From Stramonita haemastoma (Eukaryota; Mollusca; Gastropoda; Neogastropoda; Muricidae), in NCBI GenBank assembly GCA_030674155.1, contig CM060316.1, positions 72,603,131-72,667,130 on the forward strand: DNA of 64,000 bases, written 5' to 3'. The notes under the pieces are model-generated. The model had not been told where the DNA came from. It did not search any database and was given only the letters and a program-made list of their open reading frames with translations. Positions 1 through 10,980 of this stretch are shown one piece after another; the stretch's first letter is position 1, and every line of letters starts with the position of its first letter. Both the position numbers and the translations under genes were made by a program.

Positions 1-270
1 AACACACATACACGCACACACACAAGCATGTTCCTGCATTCAACACCATACACGCACCAACAAGCAGTTCCTGCATTCCAACAACACACATACACGCACA
101 CAACAAGGCATGTTCCTGCATTCCAACAACACACATACGCACCACAGGCAATGGTTTCCTGCATTCCACAACACACATACACGCACACACACAAGGCATT
201 TCTGATTCAAAACAATACACGCACACACTCAGCATGTTCTGCATTACCAACAACAACACATACACGTACA
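1..270. repeat. minisatellite, unit about 50 bp
   Basis: About five diverged units each contain the run TTCCTGCATTCCAACAACAC followed by ACATACACGCACAC. Unit length varies around 45-55 bp because of small indels in the CA-rich half. The array continues off the left edge of the window. Open frames through it on both strands are products of the repeat, not genes. Confidence 0.8.
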
Positions 271-516
271 CAACCCTCTCAACCAGACCAAAGCTCCCAG
301 TTCTACAGTAGTTATTTTCTTTTGTTCTTGTTTTGTTTCCTCCTTGCCTTGCCAGGTCTGGTGGGTTTCTGCTTGCCCTGGAAACATGAGAAAAAACAAA
401 CAAACAACGTTTTTATGAATGGATAATGAAGCAGAACACTTCTTCAAATGTTAGTTTCTTTTTCTACAATACACATATCACCACAGACAAGCATATATAT
501 GTATGTGCACGCGTGC

Positions 517-535
517 GCACACACTCACACACTCA

Positions 536-613
<78 letters not shown>
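517..613. repeat. (CA)n microsatellite
   Basis: Imperfect ACTCACAC units pass into an uninterrupted (CA)n run of about 75 bp. It abuts the 5' edge of a SINE-A copy directly. The 271-516 interval to its left holds nothing recognisable. Confidence 0.95.
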
Positions 614-614
<1 letters not shown>

Positions 615-615
<1 letters not shown>

Positions 616-880
616 GAGTTAACATCAGTGCTGACTGCACTCTCCCCAAAAGTCTTTCGAATGAGACTATAAACCGAGGCCCCATGTGCGAATGCACGCA
701 GAACATCTTGCGCACTCGCTAAATCCTGTTCCGCTTTTCGTAAGAATAGGCCATTGTGTGGTGGTGGGAACAGATGACAAGATTTACAAAACTGCATACA
801 AACTGCGACTGGATGTAAAAAAGCACAGGAGCACTTATTCTATTATCCTCGATATAAAAGATTAAATAAAATGAATAAAA
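615..880 (+). mobile_element. SINE-A copy, lacking tRNA head
   Basis: It starts at GGAGTTAACATCAGTGCTGAC and carries the family core (ATGAGACTATAAACCGAGGCC), the AATCCTGTTCCGCTTTTCG block and the terminal ATTATCCTCGATATAAAAG. It ends in an A/T-rich tail (AAATAAAATGAATAAAAAA). The full-length copy at 46190-46540 shows that the Pol III tRNA-like head is absent here. The start abuts a (CA)n tract, so no target-site duplication can be read. Confidence 0.85.
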
Positions 881-1443
881 AACATGCACATACAACACAC
901 ACTATGTCTGTCCTTTCCCTGCCTGGAAAGCTGGATGTGAAGAAGCCAATTAAAGACCCGAGTCTCTGGAATGATGCTCCCCAAGACGGCTTCTCTGACA
1001 GTGGTTTTATTTGCCACTCACCCAAGGTTTCGATCAATGCACCTTGGATTTTGACACTTCTGCTAAAGGAGAAGATGACCACAGGGGCTTCCCCAGATGC
1101 TAAAGAAGCAGATGACCACAGGGGCTTCCCCAGATGCTGAAGAATACCCTCATGCTTAGTGTGAGGATTTTTCTGCTCTGATGGTCCCCAAGGTCTTCAG
1201 AACTTACTTTTTCTTTTTTTTTCTTTTTTTTTCCCCCCTGTTCCTCAGCTAGAGCTCTAATGATCACCAATCATTAAATTTTGCACAAGAGACCATTTTT
1301 ACCCACTGTTAAAGAAGCTACATTCCGACTTGAGGGATGGTGTCTAAACATTGCCTCTGTGTGCCTGCGCTTTTTAAAAACAATTTTTCCTCAGACAATT
1401 TACAGGTAAAACTTTGGTAACTTAGTTGATCCTGAGTTCTCAC
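881..1443. other. unassigned, presumed EBP2 intron
   Basis: No gene or element is recognised. A 37-bp unit beginning GATGACCACAGGGGCTTCCC is tandemly duplicated (1074-1110, then 1111-1140 partial). Polypyrimidine T/C runs lie at 1205-1245. The EBP2 exon donor faces this interval on the minus strand, so it is probably intron; the next EBP2 exon was not found here. Confidence 0.4.
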
Positions 1444-1561
1444 CTTAGGTTTAGAAAACAAGGGTCCTGCAGCTGACTCCTTCGTGTTCCTCTTGCTCCT
1501 CTTCTTTTGGCCTCCAAAGCCAAACTTGCAGTCTTTGGAAGCTCGCTTTTTGTTGGGCTGC
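1444..1561 (-). CDS. EBNA1BP2: EBP2 (rRNA-processing factor) internal exon, C-terminal region
   Basis: The minus strand encodes 39 residues including KFGFGGQKKRSKRNTKES, the lysine-rich C-terminal signature of EBP2. EBP2 is a nucleolar protein known in yeast and animals to be needed for pre-rRNA processing and 60S subunit assembly. Splice signals are good: on the minus strand a T-rich tract and TGTAG precede the exon at 1562, and CCTAAG is followed by GTGAGA at 1443. The exon is 118 bp, enters after two bases of a split codon and leaves in phase 0. The final C-terminal exon is not seen and is presumably left of the window. A decayed array of an upstream EBP2 exon lies at 58722-59055 on the same strand. 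Codons here are intact, unlike that array, so this exon is likely functional. Confidence 0.8.
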
Positions 1562-1921
1562 CTACACGTCACACATATAAAAAAAAAGTTAAACCATCAA
1601 ACAGAACATAATCATGTTCTTCTATGTAAACGTACTTCAACACACTTTCATTTCAATGTTTCAGTGAAACACATTAACCTTTTCTAAATACATATCAGAC
1701 TCATTGGTTCTTTTATTGTGTTTGCTTCAGTGGAAGAATGTTTTTTCTTTATAATTTGTCCATTATCTAAGTGTCATAATATGCTTTTTTTTGTCTGAAA
1801 AAGCAACATGTAGTAAAAATCAAATAAAACCTAATATTGGTCTTTTAACTTTCTTCAAGGATAACAGCAAGTTGTTTCGCTGCTTTTTTTTTTTCATGTT
1901 GCTGTGTTTCAATGAAACAGT
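1562..1921. other. unassigned intron-like sequence
   Basis: A/T-rich sequence with T-runs and no recognised gene or repeat. The first about 30 bases form the polypyrimidine tract and acceptor of the EBP2 exon on the minus strand. Confidence 0.4.
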
Positions 1922-2157
1922 CTTAAGCTTTGCTAATTCTAGTGAGTTGGGAGAATCTGGCTTTTTTTTGTCTGCTATAAGTGACGGATGGTGTCCTAGT
2001 TAGTCACAAAAAACAAGATTGTTTTTAAGGAATCTGGTTTTGGTTTTATCTCATTTTATGTGTGGTTGATGAGGCTTCTCCCACAACACAATGACTGTCC
2101 TGTTTTGCTGCCTCATCTTCTGTGACACCCCTCCTCTTTATCCCCTTCCTGCTGTTC
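1922..2157. repeat. 235-bp direct duplication, copy 1
   Basis: The block from TTAAGCTTTGCTAATTCTAG to GCTGTTC recurs at 2905-3138 in the same orientation with only scattered substitutions and small indels. It contains GTGTCCTAGTTAGTCAC and a T-rich middle. The two copies flank one copy of dispersed repeat M and a (TC)n tract, so they could be edges of a larger element. No coding content was recognised. Confidence 0.85.
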
Positions 2158-2222
2158 CCACACCGTTCATCTCAATCTCCCTGCCACAACCATAGCCAGA
2201 TTTGTTAGGTCTTATTCTCAGG

Positions 2223-2811
2223 GTCGGAAGTCGACAGGGAGCCCATCAATATCAGACCGCAGTGCTAACCAGGCACCACTTACAAGAAACCCTCACTTTA
2301 TCAAAGAGACTCACTGGTAAACATGCAGACTGAAATGAACACTCACTTTTTCTTGGTGCCCTCCAACAAATCGTATATTTTTTCTTTACCTGAAAAAAAC
2401 AATCACAGACTCTGTTTACTGACAAAACGAAAATGACATACATCTCAAAACTGATGGACAGCTTTACCTGAAATAAACAATCACAGACTGTTCACTGACA
2501 AAACAAAAATGACATACTTCTCAAATGTGATGGACAGTTTACCTGAAATAAACAATCAGACTCTCTTCACTGACAAAACTAGGATGACAAACATCTTAAA
2601 ACTGATGGACAGACTGTTCACTGACAAAACGAAAAGGACATACTTCTCAAATGTGATGGACAGTTTTACCTGAAATAAACAATCAGACTCTCTTCACTGA
2701 CAAAACTAGGATGACATACATCTTAAAACTGATAGACAGTTTTTATGTTGCTTTCCACACTGTTGGTTAGTCAGAAAATGAGTTGGCTTGTCAGCCTAAC
2801 ACACACATTCT
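2223..2811. repeat. dispersed repeat M, copy 1, with internal about 72-bp tandem array
   Basis: It opens with GGAAGTCGACAGGGAGC and holds GGTAAACATGCAGACTGAA, then an array (2388-2745) of about five units. Each unit has CCTGAAATAAACAATCA, a CTGACAAAAC segment and CTGATGGACAG. It closes with CCACACTGTTGGTTAGTCAG. The same order recurs at 9367-10150. The class is unknown; a satellite-carrying non-autonomous element is one possibility. Confidence 0.8.
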
Positions 2812-2818
2812 CTCTCTC

Positions 2819-2904
<86 letters not shown>
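2812..2904. repeat. (TC)n microsatellite
   Basis: A (TC)n tract with a few CCTC interruptions. It joins repeat M to copy 2 of the 235-bp duplication. Confidence 0.95.
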
Positions 2905-2910
<6 letters not shown>

Positions 2911-3138
2911 CTTTGCTAATTCTAGTGAGTTGGGAGAATCTGGCTTTTTTTGTCTGCTATAAGTGATGGATGGTGTCCTAGTTAGTCACAAAAAACAAGA
3001 TTGTTTTTAAGGAATCTGATTTTGGTTTTATTTCATTTTATGTGTGGTTGATGAGGCTTCTCCCACAACACAGTGACTGTCCTGTTTTGCTGCCTCATCT
3101 TCTGTGACACCCCTCCCCCTTATCTCCTTCCAGCTGTT
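2905..3138. repeat. 235-bp direct duplication, copy 2
   Basis: Near-identical to 1922-2157, same orientation. Repeat X begins immediately afterwards. Confidence 0.85.
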
Positions 3139-3146
3139 CAGGTTCA

Positions 3147-4278
<1,132 letters not shown>

Positions 4279-4366
4279 TCAACTGGAACTCGAAAGGTTT
4301 ATTCATGAAAAAAGGCCACTGGCCCATACATGAAGGGGGTTGCCCAATAACATAACGATAATTGCT

Positions 4367-4993
4367 TTAAGCTGACACACAACGCCATTCCATGCCATGG
4401 AAACCACAGCATTGATTTGTAATGTACATCGAGACACGACACTCTTTACAGTCCGGATATGTTACGGCATTCCGAGCCTTTCGTCCAGTCATTGTCACAC
4501 ACCCTCCGCCTAGGCTAGCCAAGAAAGCGATGTAATAGTTCTCTAAGTGTCGCCAAATCCCTTGGAGCAGGCCAAAGGGTCTCGTGTGTAGTGTGTTCTG
4601 GATTCGCTTCCCATTCCGCAAACTGGCGAGTTTGACATGTTCCTCTTTTAACATGTTTTTCTCTTGCTGTTTGACAAACCAGTACACACATACTGGCTCA
4701 GTGTCTGGTTGGCATGCGTACTGGATCACAATGTCATCTGACTCACAGGTCACAATATCTTCACCATCTGAATGATGTAGGACAGATTTTCTAAAGTGTG
4801 TATTTCTTTGTCTGTCTCTCAGCCTTTTCTGTACCGATCTATCAGTTAGAGTAGCCACATACTGTTTGACATTTCCTTTGTCCAATGCACCAACAATATT
4901 ATCATCGTTCACCTCAGGCTGCAAAACACACATATCAGCACAGTCACTACAATCAGACATACAGGGAGGTTCTAAATCAACCGATGATAGCAA
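4367..4993 (-). CDS. element Y ORF-b, uncharacterised protein (about 208 aa or more)
   Basis: The frame is open from upstream of MLSSVDLEPPCMSD to a stop at GMEWRCVSA. It opens with a Cys-rich acidic stretch (CMSDCSDCADMC). The middle is charged (QKRLRDRQRNTHFRKS) and the end has a second Cys cluster (YPDCKEC, NQCCGF). The cysteine spacing could bind metal, but no known domain is recognised. The homologous frame in copy 2 stays open for 159 residues and then shifts. The frame can be extended upstream past the listed Met through DKSVEQQNAACADTH to the ORF-a boundary, so the true start is unknown. Confidence 0.55.
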   Translation of the reverse strand: MLSSVDLEPPCMSDCSDCADMCVLQPEVNDDNIVGALDKGNVKQYVATLTDRSVQKRLRDRQRNTHFRKSVLHHSDGEDIVTCESDDIVIQYACQPDTEPVCVYWFVKQQEKNMLKEEHVKLASLRNGKRIQNTLHTRPFGLLQGIWRHLENYYIAFLASLGGGCVTMTGRKARNAVTYPDCKECRVSMYITNQCCGFHGMEWRCVSA

Positions 4994-5082
4994 CTTAGCT
5001 GATGTTTTTGTGTTGATGTTCTGTGTGTGTGCTGTTGGTAGGTCTACTCTATGCGTATCTGCGCATGCTGCATTCTGCTGTT

Positions 5083-5409
5083 CTACACTTTTGTCAGGTG
5101 GACTGAGGCACTGAAGACACAGTCACTTTCACACACAACACTTGCCTGCTTCTCTTTATGCTTTCCAGAGCGTTCCAAATCCCTGCGGGTTTGGGAGTAG
5201 GATTTTTTCCTATAGTATTGTACTTGTGTGCTGCGATTCACTGTTGGATCAGCCATGTTGGTTGACACTGCTGTGTCCACTGGTTTAAGTCGCAAGACAA
5301 AAACCACGCTGTCCCCTTCTCCTGCCACTTTCCAGCTGGAGACTGCATTGTCAGTCAGCAGGGCGCCTAAGGTCCTCTCCACAGCCGCTGGAAGTCCAGT
5401 AACTGGCAT
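5083..5409 (-). pseudogene. element Y ORF-a, uncharacterised 108-aa protein
   Basis: The frame starts MPVTGLPAAVERTL and ends SASVHLTKV. It contains a hydrophobic stretch (SVVFVLRLKP) and a basic C-terminal segment (YYRKKSYSQTRRDLERSGKH). The W-K-V-x-G-E-G-D-S and RRDLER patterns recall lineage-specific uncharacterised molluscan or cnidarian proteins, but I cannot name a family. A frame change just past the stop leads into ORF-b, so the original product was probably longer or spliced. The copy at 28541 onward has a premature stop after DNAVSS. Confidence that it derives from a real protein is good because both copies preserve the reading over most of its length. Confidence 0.55.
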
Positions 5410-5482
5410 TTTTGTATGAATTACCAGTTTTACTGTAGCTCACAGAAAATGTACGCCCTGTCCCCTTCGCGTCTGGTGACCA

Positions 5483-5484
<2 letters not shown>

Positions 5485-5541
<57 letters not shown>

Positions 5542-5630
5542 AGAAGACAGACAGACAGACAGACAGACAGAGACACAGACAGAGAAGTTGTGGTTGTGGG
5601 GAAGCACATGAAATAATAATATATAAAAAA

Positions 5631-5698
<68 letters not shown>

Positions 5699-5842
5699 AG
5701 TGAAAATGAGAGACAGACAGACAGACAGACACAGACAGACACTATAGAAATAGAGACAGAGAGAGGTATGAGTGAGAGAGACAGAGAGAGACAGAGACAG
5801 AGAGAGAGAGAGAGAAAGAGAGAGAATGTGTGTGTGTGTTGT

Positions 5843-5905
<63 letters not shown>

Positions 5906-5912
5906 GTGTGTG

Positions 5913-5955
<43 letters not shown>
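5485..5955. repeat. compound microsatellite block GA-GACA-GT-GA-GT
   Basis: In order: (GA)n 5485-5545, (GACA)n to 5585, a unique spacer GTTGTGGTTGTGGGGAAGCA, (GT)n 5634-5693, GACA-rich sequence to 5760, GA-rich to 5825, and (GT)n with TGTTGTG interruptions to 5955. The spacer and flanking order recur at 56140-56570, so this is a dispersed composite rather than an isolated tract. Confidence 0.9.
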
Positions 5956-6344
5956 CACGGCTGCTCAAAACAGGGAAAATCCGACTCTTTAGTTGGCGGC
6001 TGGCACTGCACTCCGTAACCCGAAATTCCATCCCACCGCTAGGCTAGGCCTATCTAGGGCACCGCGCGGTCAGGGGTCAGAGTCCAGCATCTGGCGATGC
6101 TGCTATACTTTCCTTCTTTGCTGTCTATTAGCCACGGAGCAAATTTCTGTATGAAAGGCTTTTTTTACCGTATGCTGCCGGATTCCCACCATTTTTTACA
6201 ATGATCATACTTCAGTGAACAAAACTTTAATACTTGCTTTACCTGTTTGTTGTAACTTTGTTGGTGTAAATTTGTGTTAACTATTTTTAAAAAATATTTT
6301 AAAACCATTGGGTCTCTCAAGAAACAAAGCCCGGAGTGTCAGCT
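5956..6344. other. unassigned unique sequence
   Basis: Nothing recognised: no splice-supported exon, repeat copy or RNA gene was seen. It is flanked by microsatellites on both sides. Confidence 0.4.
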
Positions 6345-6349
6345 TGTTG

Positions 6350-6390
<41 letters not shown>

Positions 6391-6579
6391 GGTGTGTGTG
6401 CATGCGCACATGCGTGAATGCATGCGTGAGTGCTTGCATGCCTTGCGTGCATACGCATATCAGTGTGTGTGTGCATGCATGTGCGCGCATGTTTGTGCGC
6501 GGGCATGTGTGTGTGTGATGAGTGAGTGAGTGAGTGTGTGTGTGTGTGCGCGCGTACGTGCGTGTATATTTCTGCGGCA

Positions 6580-6656
<77 letters not shown>

Positions 6657-6687
6657 AGAGAGTGTGTGTGTGTGTGTGTGTGTGTTC

Positions 6688-6744
<57 letters not shown>

Positions 6745-6813
6745 GTGTGTGTGTGTGTGTGTGCGCACTGTGTGTGTTTCTGCAGCAATAGAGAGAGACA
6801 GAGAGGGAGTGTG

Positions 6814-6844
<31 letters not shown>

Positions 6845-6847
6845 GAG

Positions 6848-6894
<47 letters not shown>

Positions 6895-6936
6895 AGAGAG
6901 AAAGAGAGTCTGTTCCTCTGTGTATGTTTGTGTGTG

Positions 6937-6988
<52 letters not shown>
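6345..6988. repeat. long compound microsatellite (GT/GA)
   Basis: Alternating (GT)n and (GA)n blocks. Two near-duplicate junctions with CTGC[GA]GCAATAGAGAGAG (around 6571 and 6780) show that the composite itself was partly duplicated. Long open frames on both strands are repeat artefacts. Confidence 0.95.
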
Positions 6989-6990
<2 letters not shown>

Positions 6991-7935
6991 CTCTTTCTCG
7001 TTTTTACTTTGATGTCGAAGTGTAGATTTCTGTGTGGTTTGTTCTTTTTTCACAACACTGAAATAGTCACGCTTTTGATCACAACATTTTTTCAACATGA
7101 TCAGAAGATTTTTTTGTATAGTATCAGAAACATCAATGAAATATATTTTTTTTAAACCCAGTCATTTGTGAGCTATTTCTGCCTGATGACACTGAGAAGA
7201 CATTTGTTTTCTACTGTGTGCTCGTGGTTATAAGCTGTACTGGAATTAGTAAATAAACCTTCAGCTGTAGCAGGAAACCACTAAAATCTGATGAAACAGT
7301 GGACTGTGTACGTGCTGAATCGCCATGACTATGCAGTAGGCCTAGTGTTTAGAGTGAAGTGAGATACCTAGCCGACACTAATGACTGCCAGACTCTCACC
7401 CCACGCTGTGTATCGTGCTGCTTCTCGCCGCTGCAGGTGGTAGACTACTACGGTGTGTTCATCTATAGCTTCGCTGTGCCCACAGAAAAAAACTCTCAGC
7501 AAAGAAAAACAGTTACTCTGCATGCAGACATGTTCAATTTTCTCTATATATTTGTTATTTGTATATTAGAAATGTCTGTTCTTTTAGAGAGAGAGTTAAA
7601 AATGACTGATTTTTGTGACTGTGTTTTTCCTGTCCCTCCCCTGCTCATCTTCACCCATGTTTTGACTGCTCTCACGTCAACCAGTGTGAAAGAAAGTATA
7701 TGGAGTTTGGTGTCAAAAGAAAGCTTGTTTAAAGCTGATTGTAAAGAGAGCTTTGTTTGTCTTTTTTTGGACGAATCACTGTGCAAAACGATGCGTGAAA
7801 GAAACCATGGTAATTTACAGCTGAACACGGCTATAGCACTAGCTGCTACTGCCGTCTTTCCTTTTGCCCCGTTTATTTATATCAACGCCCTGCCAGCTGC
7901 GGGTCATGAACTTTGAGCGGGGAACTAAAGAGACC
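6989..7935. other. unassigned unique sequence
   Basis: The longest frame (7359-7916, plus, 185 codons) has no recognisable domain, no clear splice sites and ordinary composition. I do not call it a gene. Nothing else was recognised in this interval. Confidence 0.4.
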
Positions 7936-7985
7936 GCTATGAGAAGCCGTGGTGAGAGAGAGAGAGAGAGACAGAGAGAGACAGA

Positions 7986-8016
<31 letters not shown>
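7936..8016. repeat. (GA)n microsatellite
   Basis: GA repeats with regular ACAGAG interruptions. They abut the TCAAA-type tail of the next element. Confidence 0.95.
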
Positions 8017-8017
<1 letters not shown>

Positions 8018-8115
8018 TCAAATCAAATCAAATCAAATCAAATCAAAATTTTATTTCGAGATGGTACATTGAGTAAGCAATAAATTTGCTTTTTTTCATC
8101 AAGCCATCTATCTAG
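8017..8115 (-). mobile_element. retroelement 3'-tail fragment, (TTTGA)n type
   Basis: Read on the minus strand: GATGAAAAAAAGCAAATTTATTGCTTACTCAATGTACCATCTCGAAATAAAATTTTGATTTGATTTG in outline, given here as its key parts GATGAAAAAAAGCA, TTGCTTACTC and a (TTTGA)n end. Related copies are at 32969-33070 (minus) and 33270-33360 (plus). The GATGAAAAAAAG..TTGCTTA part resembles the 3' ends of SINE-A and L-alpha. Confidence 0.75.
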
Positions 8116-8449
8116 CTAAAACAAACAACAAAAAAACAACAACAAACAAACAACAAAAAACCCAAACAAACAACAAAAAACCCAAACAAACAACAAAAAA
8201 CCCAAACAAACAAACAAAACCAAAAGATACAAAATTCAAACAAAGAAACAAACAAATAAATGAAAATAATAATAATGAAAAAACAAAAATAAACATTCCT
8301 CCCAAAAAATAAAAACAACAACAACAACAACAACAACAAAACAACACTTAAACAAAAAACAGACAAGCTAGAACAAAAAACAAAAGAAAACAAAAAATAC
8401 AGCAAGCCAACAGCAAGTACAACCAAAAATCCCTACTCAAAAAATATTT

Positions 8450-8451
<2 letters not shown>
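8116..8451. repeat. A/AC-rich low-complexity tract
   Basis: AAC, AAAC and AAAAACCC repeats; the AACAAAAAACCCAAACAAAC unit occurs three times in tandem around 8145-8205, and (AAC)n lies at 8310-8345. Open frames on the minus strand (FFVVCFG-rich) are artefacts. Confidence 0.85.
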
Positions 8452-8537
<86 letters not shown>

Positions 8538-8543
8538 GGGGGG
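8452..8543. repeat. (GA)n followed by G-run
   Basis: About 75 bp of GA ends in a run of about 17 G. Repeat Z starts directly afterwards. The second Z copy also starts after a G-run (56905-56921). Confidence 0.95.
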
Positions 8544-9240
8544 TTGGAACTCTGCATGAAAAGGGGAGGCTGGTGGCCTGCTGACTGTTGTATTTAATTT
8601 AAAATAACCATTGCTCTCTGACCCCAAGAGGAACAGCCAGTGAAAGCCCCCCCCCCCCCCCCCCCCCCCCCTCTTCTGCCTTATATTAGAGCTGCTAGTC
8701 CATCCCTATCATGAAACTTGACACCCATTGTTGGTAAACATGGTCTTCAACAGAAAAAGTTCTAACGGTGGGAACAGATGACAATATTTACAAATCTGCA
8801 TACACACGGGGACCGGATGAAAAAAAGCACATGATTGCTTATTCTGTTATCCTCGATATAAAAGAATAAATAAAATAAAATAAAAATAAAATACCTAGGC
8901 TTGGATTGCCTTGTGACAAAACAAAGGGCAGTAGTTACTTACCGGCATGGAAGAGTTAGTTCCCTTGACCTGCTTTCGTAGGCTTCTTTTTTCTCCTATT
9001 TTTTCTTTCTGTATTTTTTTACTTTTATAAAATTTCCACGAATTTGCAGTGAGTACCATACCTGATCTTTTCATCCAATATATTTCTCTTTTTTTTTATT
9101 CTTCTAAGTCTTTGGTAGAAGTAAAATTTAAGTAAAATTTAAGTACTTTTCAAGCACCTGGAGGCATATGCCTGATTTGCAGGGACTTTACAGCTTGTGG
9201 TATCAAGTGTCAGGAGTTCAGGATCTCCCAGTCTTTTCAA
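8544..9240. repeat. dispersed repeat Z, copy 1, split by SINE-A
   Basis: It contains AAAAGGGGAGGCTGGTGGCC, a C-run at 8648-8671, GAGCTGCTAGTCCATCCCTA and GAGTTAGTTCCCTTGACCTG. The order matches 56922-58560 apart from one insertion in each copy (SINE-A here, an inverted-repeat element there). No coding content. Confidence 0.85.
8764..8891 (+). mobile_element. 5'-truncated SINE-A in repeat Z
   Basis: It starts within the core at AACGGTGGGAACAGATGAC and continues to the ATTATCCTCGATATAAAAG-type end and (AAATA)n tail. Compared with the uninterrupted stretch at 58250-58275, about 11 bp of target (CTTGTTAGGCC) are missing at the insertion point. Confidence 0.85.
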
Positions 9241-9366
9241 GATCTACACGTACCCTGCACACACCTGCACACACCTGCACACACCGTATATCTAAAGTCA
9301 GTTTGCCCCCGCCCCTGCACCCCGCCCCTGCACCTTCGTAGCCGGAGTGTACATTTGATATGTCAG
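9241..9366. repeat. short tandem repeats CCTGCACACA and CCCCGCCCCTGCA
   Basis: Three units of CCTGCACACA are followed by two units of CCCGCCCCTGCACC. No element boundary could be placed here. Confidence 0.7.
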
Positions 9367-10150
9367 AATCTCGGAAGTCGACAGCCCGCTACGCTAACCA
9401 GGAACAGCACTACTTACAAGACATGCTCACTTTATCAAAAAAACACATTGGTAAACATGCACACTGAAATGAACAATTCCAACAGTTGGTATAAATTGTT
9501 TGCTTTTCCGTTTCGGTATTTTTTCACTGCTTCTTGTTGGTACTCGCTTTTTCTTGTTGGTGCCTTCCAAAATCTGGTCTAAATTGTTAGCTTTTCCTGA
9601 ATTAATTGACAGGGAGCTGATCAATATCAGACCACTGTGCTAACTAGGCTCCACTTAGAAGAAACCCTCACTTTATCAAGAAGACTCATTGGTAAACATG
9701 CAGACTGACATGAACACTCACTTCTTTTTGTTGGTGCCCTCCAAAATTTTTTGCAAAATGTTTGGTTTACCTGAAGTAAACAATCACACACTCTGTTCAC
9801 TGACAAAACAAAAATGGGTAGGCGCTGCGACATAAAGTGGTACAAAATACAAAATACAAAAAAAATACAAAAAAACGAAAATGACATACATCTCGAAACT
9901 GATGGGCAGTTTTACCTGAAATAAACAATCACAGACTCTTCACTGACAAAACAAAAATGACATACATCTCAAAACTGATGGGGCAGTTTTACCTGAAATA
10001 TAAACAATCAGACATCACTGACAAAACTAGGATGACATACATCTTAAAACTGGTGGACAGTTTTCATGCTGCTTTCCACACTGTTGGTTAGTCAGAAAGT
10101 GAGTTGACTTGTCAGTCCATTTGTCAGCCTAAACACACACACACTCTCTC
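9367..10150. repeat. dispersed repeat M, copy 2
   Basis: It starts CTCGGAAGTCGACAG as in copy 1. The GGTAAACATGC..ACTGA segment occurs twice (around 9450 and 9691), then tandem units with CCTGAAATAAACAATCA, then CCACACTGTTGGTTAGTCAG at about 10076. The internal duplication makes it longer than copy 1 at 2223-2811. Confidence 0.8.
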
Positions 10151-10188
10151 TTAAACCCAGCCACTTTCTTAAACCCACCCATGCAGAT

Positions 10189-10412
10189 GTTAAATCTTGT
10201 TCCGCTTTTGGTAAGAGTAGGCCATGAAAAGTAGGCTATCGTGTGCCAAACAGATGACATTTACAAAACTGCATACACACGGGGACTGGATGAAAAAAAG
10301 CACACGAGTGCTTATGACATTAATTTTACAAAACTGCATACACACGGGGACTGGATGAAAAAAAGCACATGAGTGCTTATTCCATTATCTTGGATATGAA
10401 ATAATAAATCAA
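10189..10412 (+). mobile_element. SINE-A copy with internal tandem duplication
   Basis: It begins at GTTAAATCTTGTTCCGCTTT and is therefore 5'-truncated. About 62 bp containing ACAAAACTGCATACACACGG and GGATGAAAAAAAGCAC are present twice (10253-10313 and 10314-10380). The 3' end is degraded (ATCTTGGATATGAAATAATA). Confidence 0.85.
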
Positions 10413-10432
10413 TCTCTCTCTCTCTCTCTCTT

Positions 10433-10466
<34 letters not shown>

Positions 10467-10469
10467 ACT
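10413..10469. repeat. (TC)n-(AC)n microsatellite
   Basis: A (TC)n run then (AC)n between the SINE-A tail and the first recognisable L-alpha coding sequence. Confidence 0.9.

Positions 10470-10979
<510 letters not shown>

Positions 10980-10980
<1 letters not shown>

Larger units (their letters stand above)
4275..5486 (-). mobile_element. element Y copy 1: protein-coding retroelement with a LINE-type tail
   Basis: The 1.2-kb unit recurs inverted and nearly identical at 28463-29665. Read on the minus strand it runs from CAGACGCGAAG and the first ORF start to a 3' end with CCCTTCATGTATGGGCCAGT, TGAATAAACC and TCGAGTTCCAGTT, then (TC)n. The same tail closes the L-gamma LINE at 45252-45330, which suggests Y is mobilised by L-gamma-type machinery. 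Both edges abut GA/TC microsatellites, so target-site duplications cannot be read. It carries no reverse transcriptase. Confidence 0.8.

Noticed and set aside
517..613. Long open frames reading THTH, CVCV, SLSL or RERE here and at every other microsatellite
   Set aside because: They are translations of (CA)n and (GA)n repeats, open in several frames on both strands, with no conserved sequence.
7359..7916. 185-codon plus-strand frame as a possible gene
   Set aside because: No domain, no splice signals, no signal peptide or repeat relationship recognised; chance openness in A/T-rich sequence is plausible.
8116..8426. Minus-strand FFVVCFG-rich frames as membrane proteins
   Set aside because: They are translations of AAC/AAAC low-complexity sequence.
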